A stretch of DNA of 64,000 nt. Source: Gordonibacter sp. Marseille-P4307. Lineage in GTDB: Bacteria > Actinomycetota > Coriobacteriia > Coriobacteriales > Eggerthellaceae. Under the pieces are notes generated by a model. That model was given only the letters and a program-made list of their open reading frames with translations, did no database searches and was not told where the DNA came from. Location of the stretch: positions 946,642-1,010,641 of the forward strand of contig NZ_UWPD01000001.1 of assembly GCF_900604965.1 (NCBI RefSeq). Direction: 5' to 3'. Shown here in pieces: positions 11,768 through 21,204 of the stretch (within the stretch, counting starts at the first letter, position 1; each line of letters begins with the position of its first letter). The translations under genes were made by a program, and so were the position numbers.

Positions 11768-12394
11768 ATGAACATTGTCTTGTTGGGTGCTCCGGGTGCG
11801 GGCAAGGGAACTCAGGCTGCCAAGCTGGTTGAAGAGTTCGGGACGCCGCACATCTCGACGGGCGACATGCTGCGCGCCGCCGTTAAGGCCGGTACTCCGC
11901 TGGGCAAGAAGGCCAAGTCGTACATGGATGCCGGCGACCTGGTGCCCGACGAGGTCATCATCGGCTTGGTGACCGAGCGTTTGCAGGAGCCCGATACTGC
12001 GCGCGGCTTCATCCTCGACGGTTTCCCGCGCACATCCGCCCAGGCGGTCGCACTCGATGCCGAGCTGGGCAAGCTCGAGCGTCCGCTTGACGCCGCGCTG
12101 TTGGTGGACGTCGACTTCGAGGTCATCATCGGCCGTCTCACCTCGCGTCGCATGTGCCGCGATTGCGGTCATATCGGCTCGGCCGCCGATGCGGTGTGTC
12201 CGAAGTGCTCGGGAGAGATGTACCAGCGCGACGACGACAACGAGACCACGGTGCGCAATCGCCTCGATGTGTACGAGAAGTCCACGGCTCCGCTGATCGA
12301 CTACTACCGCGGATGCGATCTGCTGGTCTCCATCGACGGCGATCGCGACGTCGATGTGGTGTACGCCGACGTCAAGAAGGCGCTCGGTCTGTAA
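11768..12394 (+). CDS. adk: Adenylate kinase
   Basis: 208 residues; catalyses ATP + AMP = 2 ADP. The P-loop GAPGAGKGT is at residues 7-15 and the AMP site includes STGDMLR. DGFPRT marks the CORE, and the long LID carries a zinc site of four cysteines (C130, C133, C144, C147). GACGAAAGGACGG provides the ribosome binding site. In many bacteria adk lies in the secY-adk-map ribosomal operon. Here it heads a group with nagB and nagA, 43 bp upstream of nagB, so this may be a relocated or second copy. Confidence 0.95.
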   Translation: MNIVLLGAPGAGKGTQAAKLVEEFGTPHISTGDMLRAAVKAGTPLGKKAKSYMDAGDLVPDEVIIGLVTERLQEPDTARGFILDGFPRTSAQAVALDAELGKLERPLDAALLVDVDFEVIIGRLTSRRMCRDCGHIGSAADAVCPKCSGEMYQRDDDNETTVRNRLDVYEKSTAPLIDYYRGCDLLVSIDGDRDVDVVYADVKKALGL

Positions 12395-12415
12395 CCCGTA
12401 GTCTGTAGCCCGTAG
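12395..12415 (+). repeat. Three 7-bp tandem repeats between adk and nagB
   Basis: CCCGTAG, TCTGTAG and CCCGTAG follow each other directly after the adk stop codon. No function is assigned. Confidence 0.5.
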
Positions 12416-12437
12416 CCCCCGATAAGGAGCTGATGTT

Positions 12438-13166
12438 TTGAACATCGTCATCACCGATGATTACGCGGCCATGAGCCGTGCCGCTGCCGACGTGATCGCG
12501 TCGCGCATCAAGGAGGATCCTCGCTGCGTGCTGGGTCTGGCCACCGGTTCGACCCCGATCGGCCTGTACGCCCAGCTGGTGAACGACTGCAACGCGGGCG
12601 AGATCAGCTTCAGGGAGGTTTCCACGTACAATTTGGACGAGTACCGCGGTCTTTCGGGCGACCACGGGCAGAGCTACCGCTACTTCATGCAGAAGCATCT
12701 GTTCGATCTGGTGGATATCGATCCCGCCGCCACGCATGTGCCCGATGGGGCGAACACCGATGCCGAAGCAGCCTGCTGGGATTACGAGCACAGCATCCTC
12801 GAGGCGGGCGGCATCGATCTGCAGCTTCTGGGCCTAGGTCATAACGGGCACATCGGCTTCAACGAGCCCAGCGACCAGTTTCCCGTGAACACGCACCTCG
12901 TGAAACTTCATCAGCGCACCATCGAGGCGAACAGCCGCCTGTTCGACCATATCGACGAGGTGCCGCGCGAGGCCTACACCATGGGCGTGGGAACCATCAT
13001 GCACGCTGCGGAGATCCTGGTGGTGGCAAGCGGCTCCGACAAGGCGCAGATCGTCTACGATGCTTTCTTCGGTCCCGTGACGCCTCAGGTTCCCGCTTCG
13101 GTGCTGCAGCTGCATCCCAACGTCACGGTTGTCGTCGACGAGGAAGCCGGGGCCCTATGCGTGTAG
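12438..13166 (+). CDS. nagB: Glucosamine-6-phosphate deaminase
   Basis: A 242-residue enzyme that converts glucosamine-6-phosphate to fructose-6-phosphate and ammonia. Family motifs are LGLATGSTPIGLY (phosphate binding), YNLDEYRGL and LGLGHNGHIGFNEP (active-site base and ring-opening histidine region). The start codon is TTG at 12438, supported by AAGGAG eight bases upstream; no other in-frame start precedes the N-terminal motif. It overlaps nagA by 10 bp. It supplies the last step for sialic acid and N-acetylglucosamine use. Its length is that of the short monomeric (Bacillus-type) form rather than the 266-residue allosteric E. coli form. Confidence 0.94.
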   Translation: MNIVITDDYAAMSRAAADVIASRIKEDPRCVLGLATGSTPIGLYAQLVNDCNAGEISFREVSTYNLDEYRGLSGDHGQSYRYFMQKHLFDLVDIDPAATHVPDGANTDAEAACWDYEHSILEAGGIDLQLLGLGHNGHIGFNEPSDQFPVNTHLVKLHQRTIEANSRLFDHIDEVPREAYTMGVGTIMHAAEILVVASGSDKAQIVYDAFFGPVTPQVPASVLQLHPNVTVVVDEEAGALCV

Positions 13167-14290
13167 TCAACGGCCGTGTTTTCTCCGAAGGTCGGTTCGT
13201 CGAAGCCGATATCGTGGTCGAGGGCGACCGCATTCAGGCGCTCGAGCCGCGCGTCGGCCTATCGACGGTAGGAGCGAACGACGTTGACGCGACGGGATGC
13301 ACCGTTGTTCCCGGCCTGATCGACGTGCATTTCCATGGCTGTGTGGGAAGGGACTTCTGCGAAGGGGTCGACGAGGCCACTCACGCGATCGCCGCGTACG
13401 AGGCTTCGCGCGGCGTGACGTCGATCTGCCCGACCACCATGACGTTTCCCGAAGAGATTCTGGGTCGGGTGATGGACGCTGCCCGTTCGTTTGCTTCCGG
13501 GGATGGCGAAGCCCAGCTGGTGGGCATCAACATGGAGGGGCCGTTCATATCCCACGGAAAGATAGGTGCGCAGAACCCCGCCTACGTGGTGAAGTGCGAC
13601 AGCGGATTCTTTCGTCGTTTGCAGGAGCGCTCGGGCGGGCTTATCAAGATCGTGGACATCGCTCCCGAAGAGGCGGGTGCGCTTGCGTTCACGCGCGAGG
13701 TGGCCGACGAGGTGCGCGTGTCGGTGGCTCACACTTGCGCAGACTACGATCAGGCGCTTGAAGCGTTTCGGGCGGGCGCGAACCATGTCACGCACCTGTG
13801 CAACGCCATGGCGCCCCTGCATCACCGCGACCCGGGTCCTATCGCCGCCGCAGCCGATTGCGATCATGTGATGGTCGAGATCATCACTGACGGGGTTCAT
13901 ATCCACCCTGCAATGGTGCGCGCGATGTTCAAGCTGTTCGGCGACCGGCGCATGATGATCATCTCGGACACGATGGAAGCCGCGGGCCTCGATGACGGCG
14001 AATACACGCTGGGTGGGCAGAAGGTCCACGTCGAAGGCAACAAGGCGCGCCTTGAAAACGGTACGTTGGCGGGTAGCGTGACCGATCAGATGGGATGCTT
14101 CCGCGTTGCCGTGCGCGACATGGGCATCCCCCTGGAAAGCGCCGTGCGCGCGGCGTCCGAGAACCCGGCACGCGCGCTGGGCATCGATGGGGAACGCGGT
14201 TTCATCAGGCCGGGTTATGTCGCCGATCTCGTGGTGCTCGACGACGAAGTGAACCTCGAACGCGTCATCGTGCGCGGTCGGGCCATTTAA
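13157..14290 (+). CDS. nagA: N-acetylglucosamine-6-phosphate deacetylase
   Basis: A 377-residue amidohydrolase that removes acetate from GlcNAc-6-phosphate, giving the NagB substrate. Metal and catalytic motifs are in order: DVHFHG (HxH), NMEGPFIS (Glu ligand), VAHTCAD and THLCNAM (His ligands), and ISDTMEAAG (catalytic Asp). The ATG lies inside the nagB 3' end, so translation is coupled. It is convergent with nanE, 39 bp apart, with no clear terminator between. Its product links directly to the NanE product. Confidence 0.95.
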   Translation: MRVVNGRVFSEGRFVEADIVVEGDRIQALEPRVGLSTVGANDVDATGCTVVPGLIDVHFHGCVGRDFCEGVDEATHAIAAYEASRGVTSICPTTMTFPEEILGRVMDAARSFASGDGEAQLVGINMEGPFISHGKIGAQNPAYVVKCDSGFFRRLQERSGGLIKIVDIAPEEAGALAFTREVADEVRVSVAHTCADYDQALEAFRAGANHVTHLCNAMAPLHHRDPGPIAAAADCDHVMVEIITDGVHIHPAMVRAMFKLFGDRRMMIISDTMEAAGLDDGEYTLGGQKVHVEGNKARLENGTLAGSVTDQMGCFRVAVRDMGIPLESAVRAASENPARALGIDGERGFIRPGYVADLVVLDDEVNLERVIVRGRAI

Positions 14291-14329
14291 TCGCATTCCA
14301 GTTCCTTCAGGCGAGGCGGGCTTTCCCGG

Positions 14330-15013
14330 TTAATTCAGCGCATCTGCGAACCACGACGTGATGGACGTCGGGTGCGTTATCGCGGTGCCCACCACGACGG
14401 CCCAGGCGCCCGCCTCAAGAGCGCAGGCGGCATCGTGGGGCGTGTGCACGCGCCCCTCGCATACGACGGGATACCCCGGGAACTCCTCGCATGCTTGACG
14501 CAAGAGATCGAGGTCGGGGCCATCGGCGGCCGTGCAGTCGATGGCTGCCACCCCGTGGGAAAGCGTGGTGGAAACCAGGTCGCACCCAACGGCGACGGCG
14601 CCGCGGATGTCCTCGATGGTGGCGCAGTCGGCCATGATGAGGGTTTCGCACTGCGCGCGCAGGTCCTGCACGGTTTGCGCGAAGGTGCGCCCGTCGGGGC
14701 GGGGTCGATCGGTCGCATCGATGGCGACGATGTCGGCTCCGGCATTCACGCAGGCGACGGCGTGGCGCAGGGTGGGGGTGATGTAGACGCCTTCATGTCC
14801 CTCTTTCCACAGGCCGATCACCGGCACTTCGACACGTCCTTTGATGGCTGCGATGTCGGAAAGCCCCTGGCAGCGGATAGCTTTGGCACCGCCCAGCTCG
14901 GCTGCGCGGGCCATCTGGGCCATGGTCTCGGGATGGCGCAGCGGCTCTCCCACATAGGCCTGGCAGCTGACGATCAGCCCGCCTTTCAGGTTCTCTACGA
15001 GCGGTGAAGTCAT
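14330..15013 (-). CDS. nanE: N-acetylmannosamine-6-phosphate 2-epimerase
   Basis: 227 residues of the NanE TIM-barrel family, converting ManNAc-6-phosphate to GlcNAc-6-phosphate. Motifs include KGGLIVSCQA at the N-terminus, PVIGLWKEG (catalytic lysine region), VAIDATDRPRPDG and the C-terminal phosphate-binding GAWAVVVGTAITHP. The start at 15013 has AAAGGAG just upstream; a longer in-frame extension lies inside nanK and is rejected. Only 4 bp separate it from the nanK stop, so they form one operon. Confidence 0.94.
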   Translation of the reverse strand: MTSPLVENLKGGLIVSCQAYVGEPLRHPETMAQMARAAELGGAKAIRCQGLSDIAAIKGRVEVPVIGLWKEGHEGVYITPTLRHAVACVNAGADIVAIDATDRPRPDGRTFAQTVQDLRAQCETLIMADCATIEDIRGAVAVGCDLVSTTLSHGVAAIDCTAADGPDLDLLRQACEEFPGYPVVCEGRVHTPHDAACALEAGAWAVVVGTAITHPTSITSWFADALN

Positions 15014-15017
15014 AACG

Positions 15018-16004
15018 TTACTCCTTTGCGGTTGAGGCGATCGAGTCGAGCAGGTTCTCGGCGGCCCCGATGAGGGGCGCACGGGAACCCAGCGCGCCTT
15101 CGATGATGCGCGTATCGGACAAGGGGGTGAGAGCTTGGCTCTGGAAACCCTGTTCAAGGGCGTAGCGCCAACGCGGTCCCGCGTTCACCACCGATCCGGA
15201 CAGCACCACGGCCTCGGGGTCGAGGATATTGCACCACGATCCGACAGCCTGGCCAAGCGCGTTGCCGGCGAACTCGATGGCCTCGATGGCCCGCTGGTCC
15301 CCGGTTTCCGCTCGACGTGCGATCTCGGCTCCCATACAGGAGGGATCCAGTTCGTCGCCGAACCGCCTGCCCTGGTAGCGAGCGCACAGAGCGGTGCCCG
15401 AAGTTACCGTTTCGGCATGGGAGGACCCTCCGCAGGCACAGGGAAGATCGTTTGCAAGGTGGTGAAGGGTGTGTCCGATATGTCCGGCCGCCCCTCGAAA
15501 GCCGCGCACAACCTTGCCGTCCAGGATGAAGGCGCCTCCCAAACCGGTGCCGATGCCCACCATAAGGCAGCTGTGAAGCCCGACCGCCGCTCCCCAGCGG
15601 GCCTCCCCCAGCGCATGGGCGTGCACATCGCCCATATTGGAGGCGGGCAGGTCGAGCTCGTCTGTAAGACGACGTGCGACGGGGCGCCCCGTCCAGCCGG
15701 GCATGATCTGGTTGGCATACGCGATCGAGCCCGTTTCGGGATCGACGACCCCCGCCGTGTCGGCTCCGATGCCGATGACGGGATGGGTTGCCTGCGCGAT
15801 AAGGCCGTGCGCCACCTCCACCATATCGTCGAGCACGGCTGCGCCGCCGCGAGCCGCATCGGTGGGAACGGATGCAAGGTGCGACACGTCGGGGTGGGCG
15901 CCCTTTCGAGGATACGTTACCAGGGCGCCTGCGATTTTCGTTCCGCCTACGTCAAGTGCAACCACGCTGAACGGGTGCGATGGCGGCTGGGTGGGTGAGG
16001 GCAT
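15018..16004 (-). CDS. nanK: N-acetylmannosamine kinase (ROK family)
   Basis: 328 residues. The N-terminal VVALDVGGTKIAGALV is the ATP phosphate-1 motif of ROK kinases. GIGTGLGGAFILDGK and GAAGHIGH follow, then the zinc-type motif CACGGSSHAE with two Cys and His in place of the third Cys, a variant also known in the family. Operon position between a NanA-like lyase and nanE supports ManNAc as substrate, phosphorylated to ManNAc-6-phosphate; glucokinase activity cannot be excluded by sequence alone. The start at 16004 follows AGGAGG. A terminator-like hairpin separates it from the upstream lyase gene. Confidence 0.88.
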   Translation of the reverse strand: MPSPTQPPSHPFSVVALDVGGTKIAGALVTYPRKGAHPDVSHLASVPTDAARGGAAVLDDMVEVAHGLIAQATHPVIGIGADTAGVVDPETGSIAYANQIMPGWTGRPVARRLTDELDLPASNMGDVHAHALGEARWGAAVGLHSCLMVGIGTGLGGAFILDGKVVRGFRGAAGHIGHTLHHLANDLPCACGGSSHAETVTSGTALCARYQGRRFGDELDPSCMGAEIARRAETGDQRAIEAIEFAGNALGQAVGSWCNILDPEAVVLSGSVVNAGPRWRYALEQGFQSQALTPLSDTRIIEGALGSRAPLIGAAENLLDSIASTAKE

Positions 16005-16020
16005 GGGCCTCCTATCGAAG

Positions 16021-16059
16021 AAAAGGCCGGGTGCGGGCGGCGAGCCTGCACCCGGCCTT
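16021..16059 (-). terminator. Intra-operon terminator between the NanA-like gene and nanK
   Basis: On the minus strand a perfect 12-bp stem (16048-16059 with 16023-16034) is followed by TTTT. It sits between the lyase stop and the nanK ribosome binding site, so read-through would limit nanK-nanE expression. Confidence 0.75.
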
Positions 16060-16067
16060 CGGGGAAT

Positions 16068-17012
16068 CTAGGCGCGGACGGGGGCTTCCGGATCCATGAG
16101 ACCGTTGCTCTTGAGGACGGACACAATGGTTTCGACGTCCTTGCCGACAAGCGGCTGAACGGGTTCGCGCATCTGATTCGTGTTGAACACGCCCATCTGC
16201 CACAGCGCTGTCTTGAACGCACCCACGCCGGCGCCGAACCCGACCGTCGCGTCGACGTTGCGAACGATGTACATGAGGTGGGCCAGGTGATCTTGGATCT
16301 GACGGACGCGCTCCCAGTCGCCTGCCTGGTAGGCGCGCCACTGCTCGACGTAGCTGGCGGGGTCGAGGTTGGCCAGACCGGGGACCGATCCGTCGGCGCC
16401 GCTGAGGTACGCGCCGTCAACAACCACTTCGTGGCCGGTGAACAGCTGCAAGGGGTGGCCTGCGTCCTTGTTCTGCAGGCACAGCCAGCGGAATGCCACG
16501 TCGTCTCCCGAGGAGTCCTTGACGCCCTGCAGCACGCCTTCGGTGCCCAGCTTGACCAGCATGGTGGGATCGAGCTTGGTATGAACGCATACGGGCAGGT
16601 CGTAGGCGAACAAGGGCAGGTTGCTATTTTCGCGGATGACGCGGAAATGGCGTTCGACCTCGCGCGGGCCGCCCAGCGCGTAGAACGGAGCGGTGGCCAC
16701 CAAGCCGTCTACACCGAAACCTTCGGCGCGTTTCGCCTGGTCGATGACGCGCAGCGTTTCCATGTCGATGATGCCGGCAAGAACGGGCACGCGGCCGCCC
16801 ACGATGGCGACGGCTTCCTGCAGCACGTGATAGCGCTGCGCATCGGTGAGGAAGGCCACCTCGCCGCTGGAACCGAGGAAAAACAGGCCGTCGACGCCCG
16901 CCTCGATCATGCGGTTGATGGTGCGCTCGAATGACACCAGATCGATCTGGCGGTTCCCGTCAAGCGGGATGACCACCGGGGGAATGACGCCTTTGAATTG
17001 CGCATCGGACAT
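16068..17012 (-). CDS. nanA: N-acetylneuraminate lyase / DHDPS-family aldolase
   Basis: A 314-residue class I aldolase of the DapA/NanA family. Schiff-base lysine is K165 (GVKDSSGD), the catalytic tyrosine Y137 (FAYDLPV), and the carboxylate-binding GSSGE loop is at residues 47-51. In NanA the numbering of Lys165 and Tyr137 is the same. The segment after the tyrosine is YDLPVCVH instead of the usual YNIP, so sequence alone does not prove sialic acid as substrate. The adjacent nanK and nanE and the oligopeptide-type transporter make cleavage of N-acetylneuraminate to ManNAc and pyruvate the likely reaction. GAAAGAGGAG precedes the start. Confidence 0.8.
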   Translation of the reverse strand: MSDAQFKGVIPPVVIPLDGNRQIDLVSFERTINRMIEAGVDGLFFLGSSGEVAFLTDAQRYHVLQEAVAIVGGRVPVLAGIIDMETLRVIDQAKRAEGFGVDGLVATAPFYALGGPREVERHFRVIRENSNLPLFAYDLPVCVHTKLDPTMLVKLGTEGVLQGVKDSSGDDVAFRWLCLQNKDAGHPLQLFTGHEVVVDGAYLSGADGSVPGLANLDPASYVEQWRAYQAGDWERVRQIQDHLAHLMYIVRNVDATVGFGAGVGAFKTALWQMGVFNTNQMREPVQPLVGKDVETIVSVLKSNGLMDPEAPVRA

Positions 17013-17039
17013 AAGGGTTTGCTCCTCTTTCTATGAATA

Positions 17040-17074
17040 CGGTCCCGTTGCGCCAACAGCATACAACGGGACCG
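17040..17074 (-). other. Intra-operon hairpin between dppF and the NanA-like gene
   Basis: A perfect 11-bp inverted repeat (17040-17050 with 17064-17074, 13-nt loop) lies in the 98-bp gap. No T-run follows, so it may be a processing or mRNA-stability hairpin, or a protein-binding site, rather than a full terminator. Confidence 0.6.
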
Positions 17075-17110
17075 AGGGAAAAGCGCGCGGGCGCGTGCTT
17101 GTTCAGCGAA

Positions 17111-17979
<869 letters not shown>

Positions 17980-17983
<4 letters not shown>

Positions 17984-20004
17984 CGGTTCGCACCTCCTTC
18001 GATGTACGGTTCGATTCCCAGACGGGCAAGCTCGCTGTCGGGAAGCTCGGCATAGTAGTGATCGGTTCCCGCAACCTGTTTGATCATGGGGCGGATGGGG
18101 GAGACCTTGTCGGGATGGCTCGAGCGCGGTGTGAAGCGATCGCCTTCGGGGAAGTCCTTGGGCGAGGGAACCGAGCCCGGTACCTGATGCAGACGATCTC
18201 CGCCGGCCTCGATGGACAGCACCGATCCCAAAAGGCCGCGGGTGTACTCGTGCACGGGGTGGCACAGGATGTCGCTTACCGGGCCCTGCTCGACAACCTG
18301 GCCGGCGTACATGACCGTGATGGAGTTCGCCACTTCGGCCACCAGCGCAAGGTCGTGGCTGACAAACACCATGGCGAATCCCAGTTCCTTCTGAAGCTTG
18401 TTGAGAAGGTCGATAACCTGCTTTTGCACCGTCACGTCAAGCGCGGTGGTGGGCTCGTCGGCGATGATGATCTTTGGGTCGCGCGTGAGGGCCATGGCGA
18501 TCAGAACGCGCTGGCGCTGGCCGCCTGAAAGCTCGTGGGGGTACGAGTCCAGCGTGCGCTTCGGGTCGAGGCCCACCAGCTCGAGCAGTTCCTCGGCGCT
18601 GCGGGTGCCGCCACGGCTGGTGAGCTGCTTCATCTGGGCGCGGATGAGCATCGAGGGGTTCAGCGAAGACAGGGCGTCCTGGTAGATCATGGCGATCTCG
18701 CGTCCGCGCAGCTGGTTGTAGTGCTTGTTGTCGAGGCCCACCAGGTTCTGGCCGTTGTAGATGATCTCGCCGGTTACCTCGGCACGCGGATCGAGCAGCC
18801 CCATGATGGTGAGCGAGGTAATGGATTTGCCGCAGCCGGACTCGCCCACAAGGCCCATGGTCTGGCGTGGACGGACTACGAAACTCACGTGGTCGACCAC
18901 GTTCACGTTTCCGTGGCGCGGGAAGCGGATGCAAAGGTCTTTGACTTCCAGTACGGGGGGTACGTCGGTGCGAGCCGGGAAGCGGTCGGAGCGCTTCTTT
19001 TCGATCGCACGCAGCTGCGAGAGGCGCTGCTCAAGAGATTCGGCCTGGGCGGCGTAGGCGAGGCGCGGATCGGAGACCAGCTTGTCGGCTTCGCGATTGG
19101 CGACGAGGTTGTCGTCGGAAGCCTTGACGGGAGCTTTGGGCGCGGCCGCCATGGCGTCGGTGATGCCCTCGGACAGGATGTTCAGGCACAGAACCGTGAT
19201 CATGATGGCCAGGCCCGGGAACAGTGCCTGCCACCAGCGGCCCGAAAGGACGCCGCCACGGGCGTCTGCAAGAATATTACCCCAGGTGGGAGTTGGTTCG
19301 GGAATACCGGCGCTGATGAAGGACAGCGAGGCTTCGAACACGATGGCGTCGGCTACGAGCACGATGGTGAACACCACGATGGGCGCGATGCAGTTCCTCA
19401 CGACGTGCTTGACGAGGATGTGGGGCGCTCGGGCGCCGGACACGACGACGGCGCGGACGTAGTCCTGGTTGTACTCGCTCATCACGTTCGCGCGCACGAT
19501 GCGGGCGATCTGCGGGATGTAGAGGAAACCGATGGCGAAGATGAGCGAGGGCACGCTGGTGCCGAACACGATGACGAAGGTCGCGGCCAGCGCGATGCCG
19601 GGGAAGGACATGATCACATCGAGGACGCGCATGATCACTTCGGAGATCCACTTGCGGCTGACGGCTGCCACGGCGCCGATGATCGATCCGCAGACGAAGG
19701 CGAACAGCGTCGCGCCCAATCCGATGGTCAGCGAGTAGCGGGCGCCGTACATCATGCGGGACAGCACGTCGCGGCCCTTGTCGTCGGTTCCGAAAAGGTA
19801 GCTGGAATCGGGCGCGAGGCGCGCGTCGAAGATGACCAGGGGATCGAACGGCGCGAGCGCCTGGGCCAGAAGCGCCACGATCACGACCGCTGCCAGCACG
19901 ACGAGGGAGATGCGGGATCCGATCGACATGGCCTTCCACCGGCGCAGGCGGAAGGCCCCCGGGTTCTGTTCGAATTTCTGAGTGAGGTTTTCACGCAAGG
20001 CCAT
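17980..20004 (-). CDS. Fused permease-ATPase of oligopeptide-type ABC importer (DppC-DppD)
   Basis: A 674-residue single chain. Residues 1-285 are a DppC permease: OppC_N-like start, membrane segments from about residue 31, LFGTDDKGRDVLSR, and an EAA-type loop SGARAPHILVKHVVRN (189-204). A charged linker (286-348) leads to a complete DppD ATPase: Walker A GESGCGKS (387-394), Q-loop YQDALSSLNP, signature LSGGQRQR (492-499), Walker B IIIADEPT (512-519), then SHD. These subunits are normally separate genes; no frameshift is needed, so this is a true fusion. It is 2 bp after dppB and overlaps dppF by 4 bp. Confidence 0.92.
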
Positions 20005-20006
20005 GC

Positions 20007-20963
20007 TTACACCGTCCTAATTCGGGGGTCGATCAGGATGTAGAGCATGTCAACGATGATGTTGATGATGATGAACGTGATGGCGACCACCAAGACGACG
20101 CCCTGCACCAGCATGACGTAGTTGGACTGGATGCCGGACACGATCGCCATGCCCATACCGGGAAGGTTGAAGATGACCTCGATGACCACTGCTCCTCCGA
20201 TGAGGTAGCCGATGCGCATACCCAGAACGGTGACGGGGGTGATAAGGGCGTTGCGCAAAACGTTGCGGGCGATGACCACGTTTTTGGGGATCCCCGCCCC
20301 CAGTGCGGTGCGGACGTAGTCCTTGTCAAGCTCTTCGACCATAGACGTGCGGATGACGCGCGTCAGCTGGCCGGCCAGGGGAACGCCCAGAGCGAAGGAG
20401 GGAAGCGACATGCGCGTGATCCAGCCCGCGGGGTTATCGGCGAATGCGGGAAGGGGGCCCGATGCCGGGAACATGCCGAGGTTCACCGAGAACAGCAGGA
20501 TAAGCAGGACGGCCAACCAAAACGACGGCGTGGCGATGCAGGCGACCGAGAAGACGCGGATGGCGTGATCGGGCCACTTATCCCGGTATAGGGCCGAGAT
20601 GACGCCGAGAACGACCGCGATGACGACCGCGATGACGAGGCCCGCGAACGTGAGCTGCATGGTGATGGGCAAAGCCTGCGAGATCCGCTCGGCAACCGAG
20701 GCGTTGTTGGCGCCGTATGTGCCCAGGTCTCCGTGAACGAGACCGGTCATGAAGCTGCCGTACTGAACGACGACGGGATCGTTCAGCCCGTGCTCGGCGC
20801 GGTATTGCTGAACCTGCGCTTCCGATGCGCCCTCACCCAGAACCGAATAGGCCTGGTCGATAGGGGAAAGCGACATGAGGAAGAATACGAGGATAGTGAC
20901 GCCTATTATCATAATGGGCAAAGCGATCAAGCGCCTGCCTATGAGACGCAATAGGTTGTTCAC
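20007..20963 (-). CDS. dppB: Oligopeptide-type ABC transporter permease (DppB)
   Basis: A 318-residue inner-membrane permease with six predicted helices. The N-terminus LLRLIGRRLIALPIMIIGV and the EAA-type loop TALGAGIPKNVVIARNVLRN are typical of DppB/OppB. The start is GTG 20963, just after AGGGGGGAA; an upstream ATG at 21047 would add 28 non-homologous residues. It pairs with the DppC half of the next gene to form the channel. The gap to the binding-protein gene is 241 bp and contains a hairpin. Confidence 0.92.
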   Translation of the reverse strand: MNNLLRLIGRRLIALPIMIIGVTILVFFLMSLSPIDQAYSVLGEGASEAQVQQYRAEHGLNDPVVVQYGSFMTGLVHGDLGTYGANNASVAERISQALPITMQLTFAGLVIAVVIAVVLGVISALYRDKWPDHAIRVFSVACIATPSFWLAVLLILLFSVNLGMFPASGPLPAFADNPAGWITRMSLPSFALGVPLAGQLTRVIRTSMVEELDKDYVRTALGAGIPKNVVIARNVLRNALITPVTVLGMRIGYLIGGAVVIEVIFNLPGMGMAIVSGIQSNYVMLVQGVVLVVAITFIIINIIVDMLYILIDPRIRTV

Positions 20964-21145
20964 CGGTTCCCCCCTTTCCAAGACAGGAGCGCATGCGCCC
21001 CTTTTGCTACATCGGCTCGAATGCGCCGCTCGACCGTTTTTTGGCACGACAAAACAAGCGGCGGATCAAGCCAGAAGCCATTCTATATGAAAGCGCCCTG
21101 GATGACGCCCTGAAGACGATTCCGACAAGCTATTCACTATTACGA

Positions 21146-21180
21146 GAAGGGGCCCGCAGCTAGTTGCTGCGAGCCCCTTC
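21146..21180 (-). other. Hairpin after the binding-protein gene
   Basis: A long GC-rich inverted repeat (GAAGGGGC...GCAGC with GCTGC...GCCCCTTC) with G-U mismatches, 25 bp past the binding-protein stop. The 3' side is only weakly T-rich. It likely causes partial termination or protects the upstream mRNA, giving more binding protein than permease. Confidence 0.6.
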
Positions 21181-21204
21181 GAACGGCTGCGTGCAAGAAG
21201 ATGC

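Noticed and set aside
18535-20043. 502-codon plus-strand frame opposite the DppC-DppD fusion
   Set aside because: Shadow of the fusion gene; composition is extremely Gly/His/Asp-rich and non-homologous.
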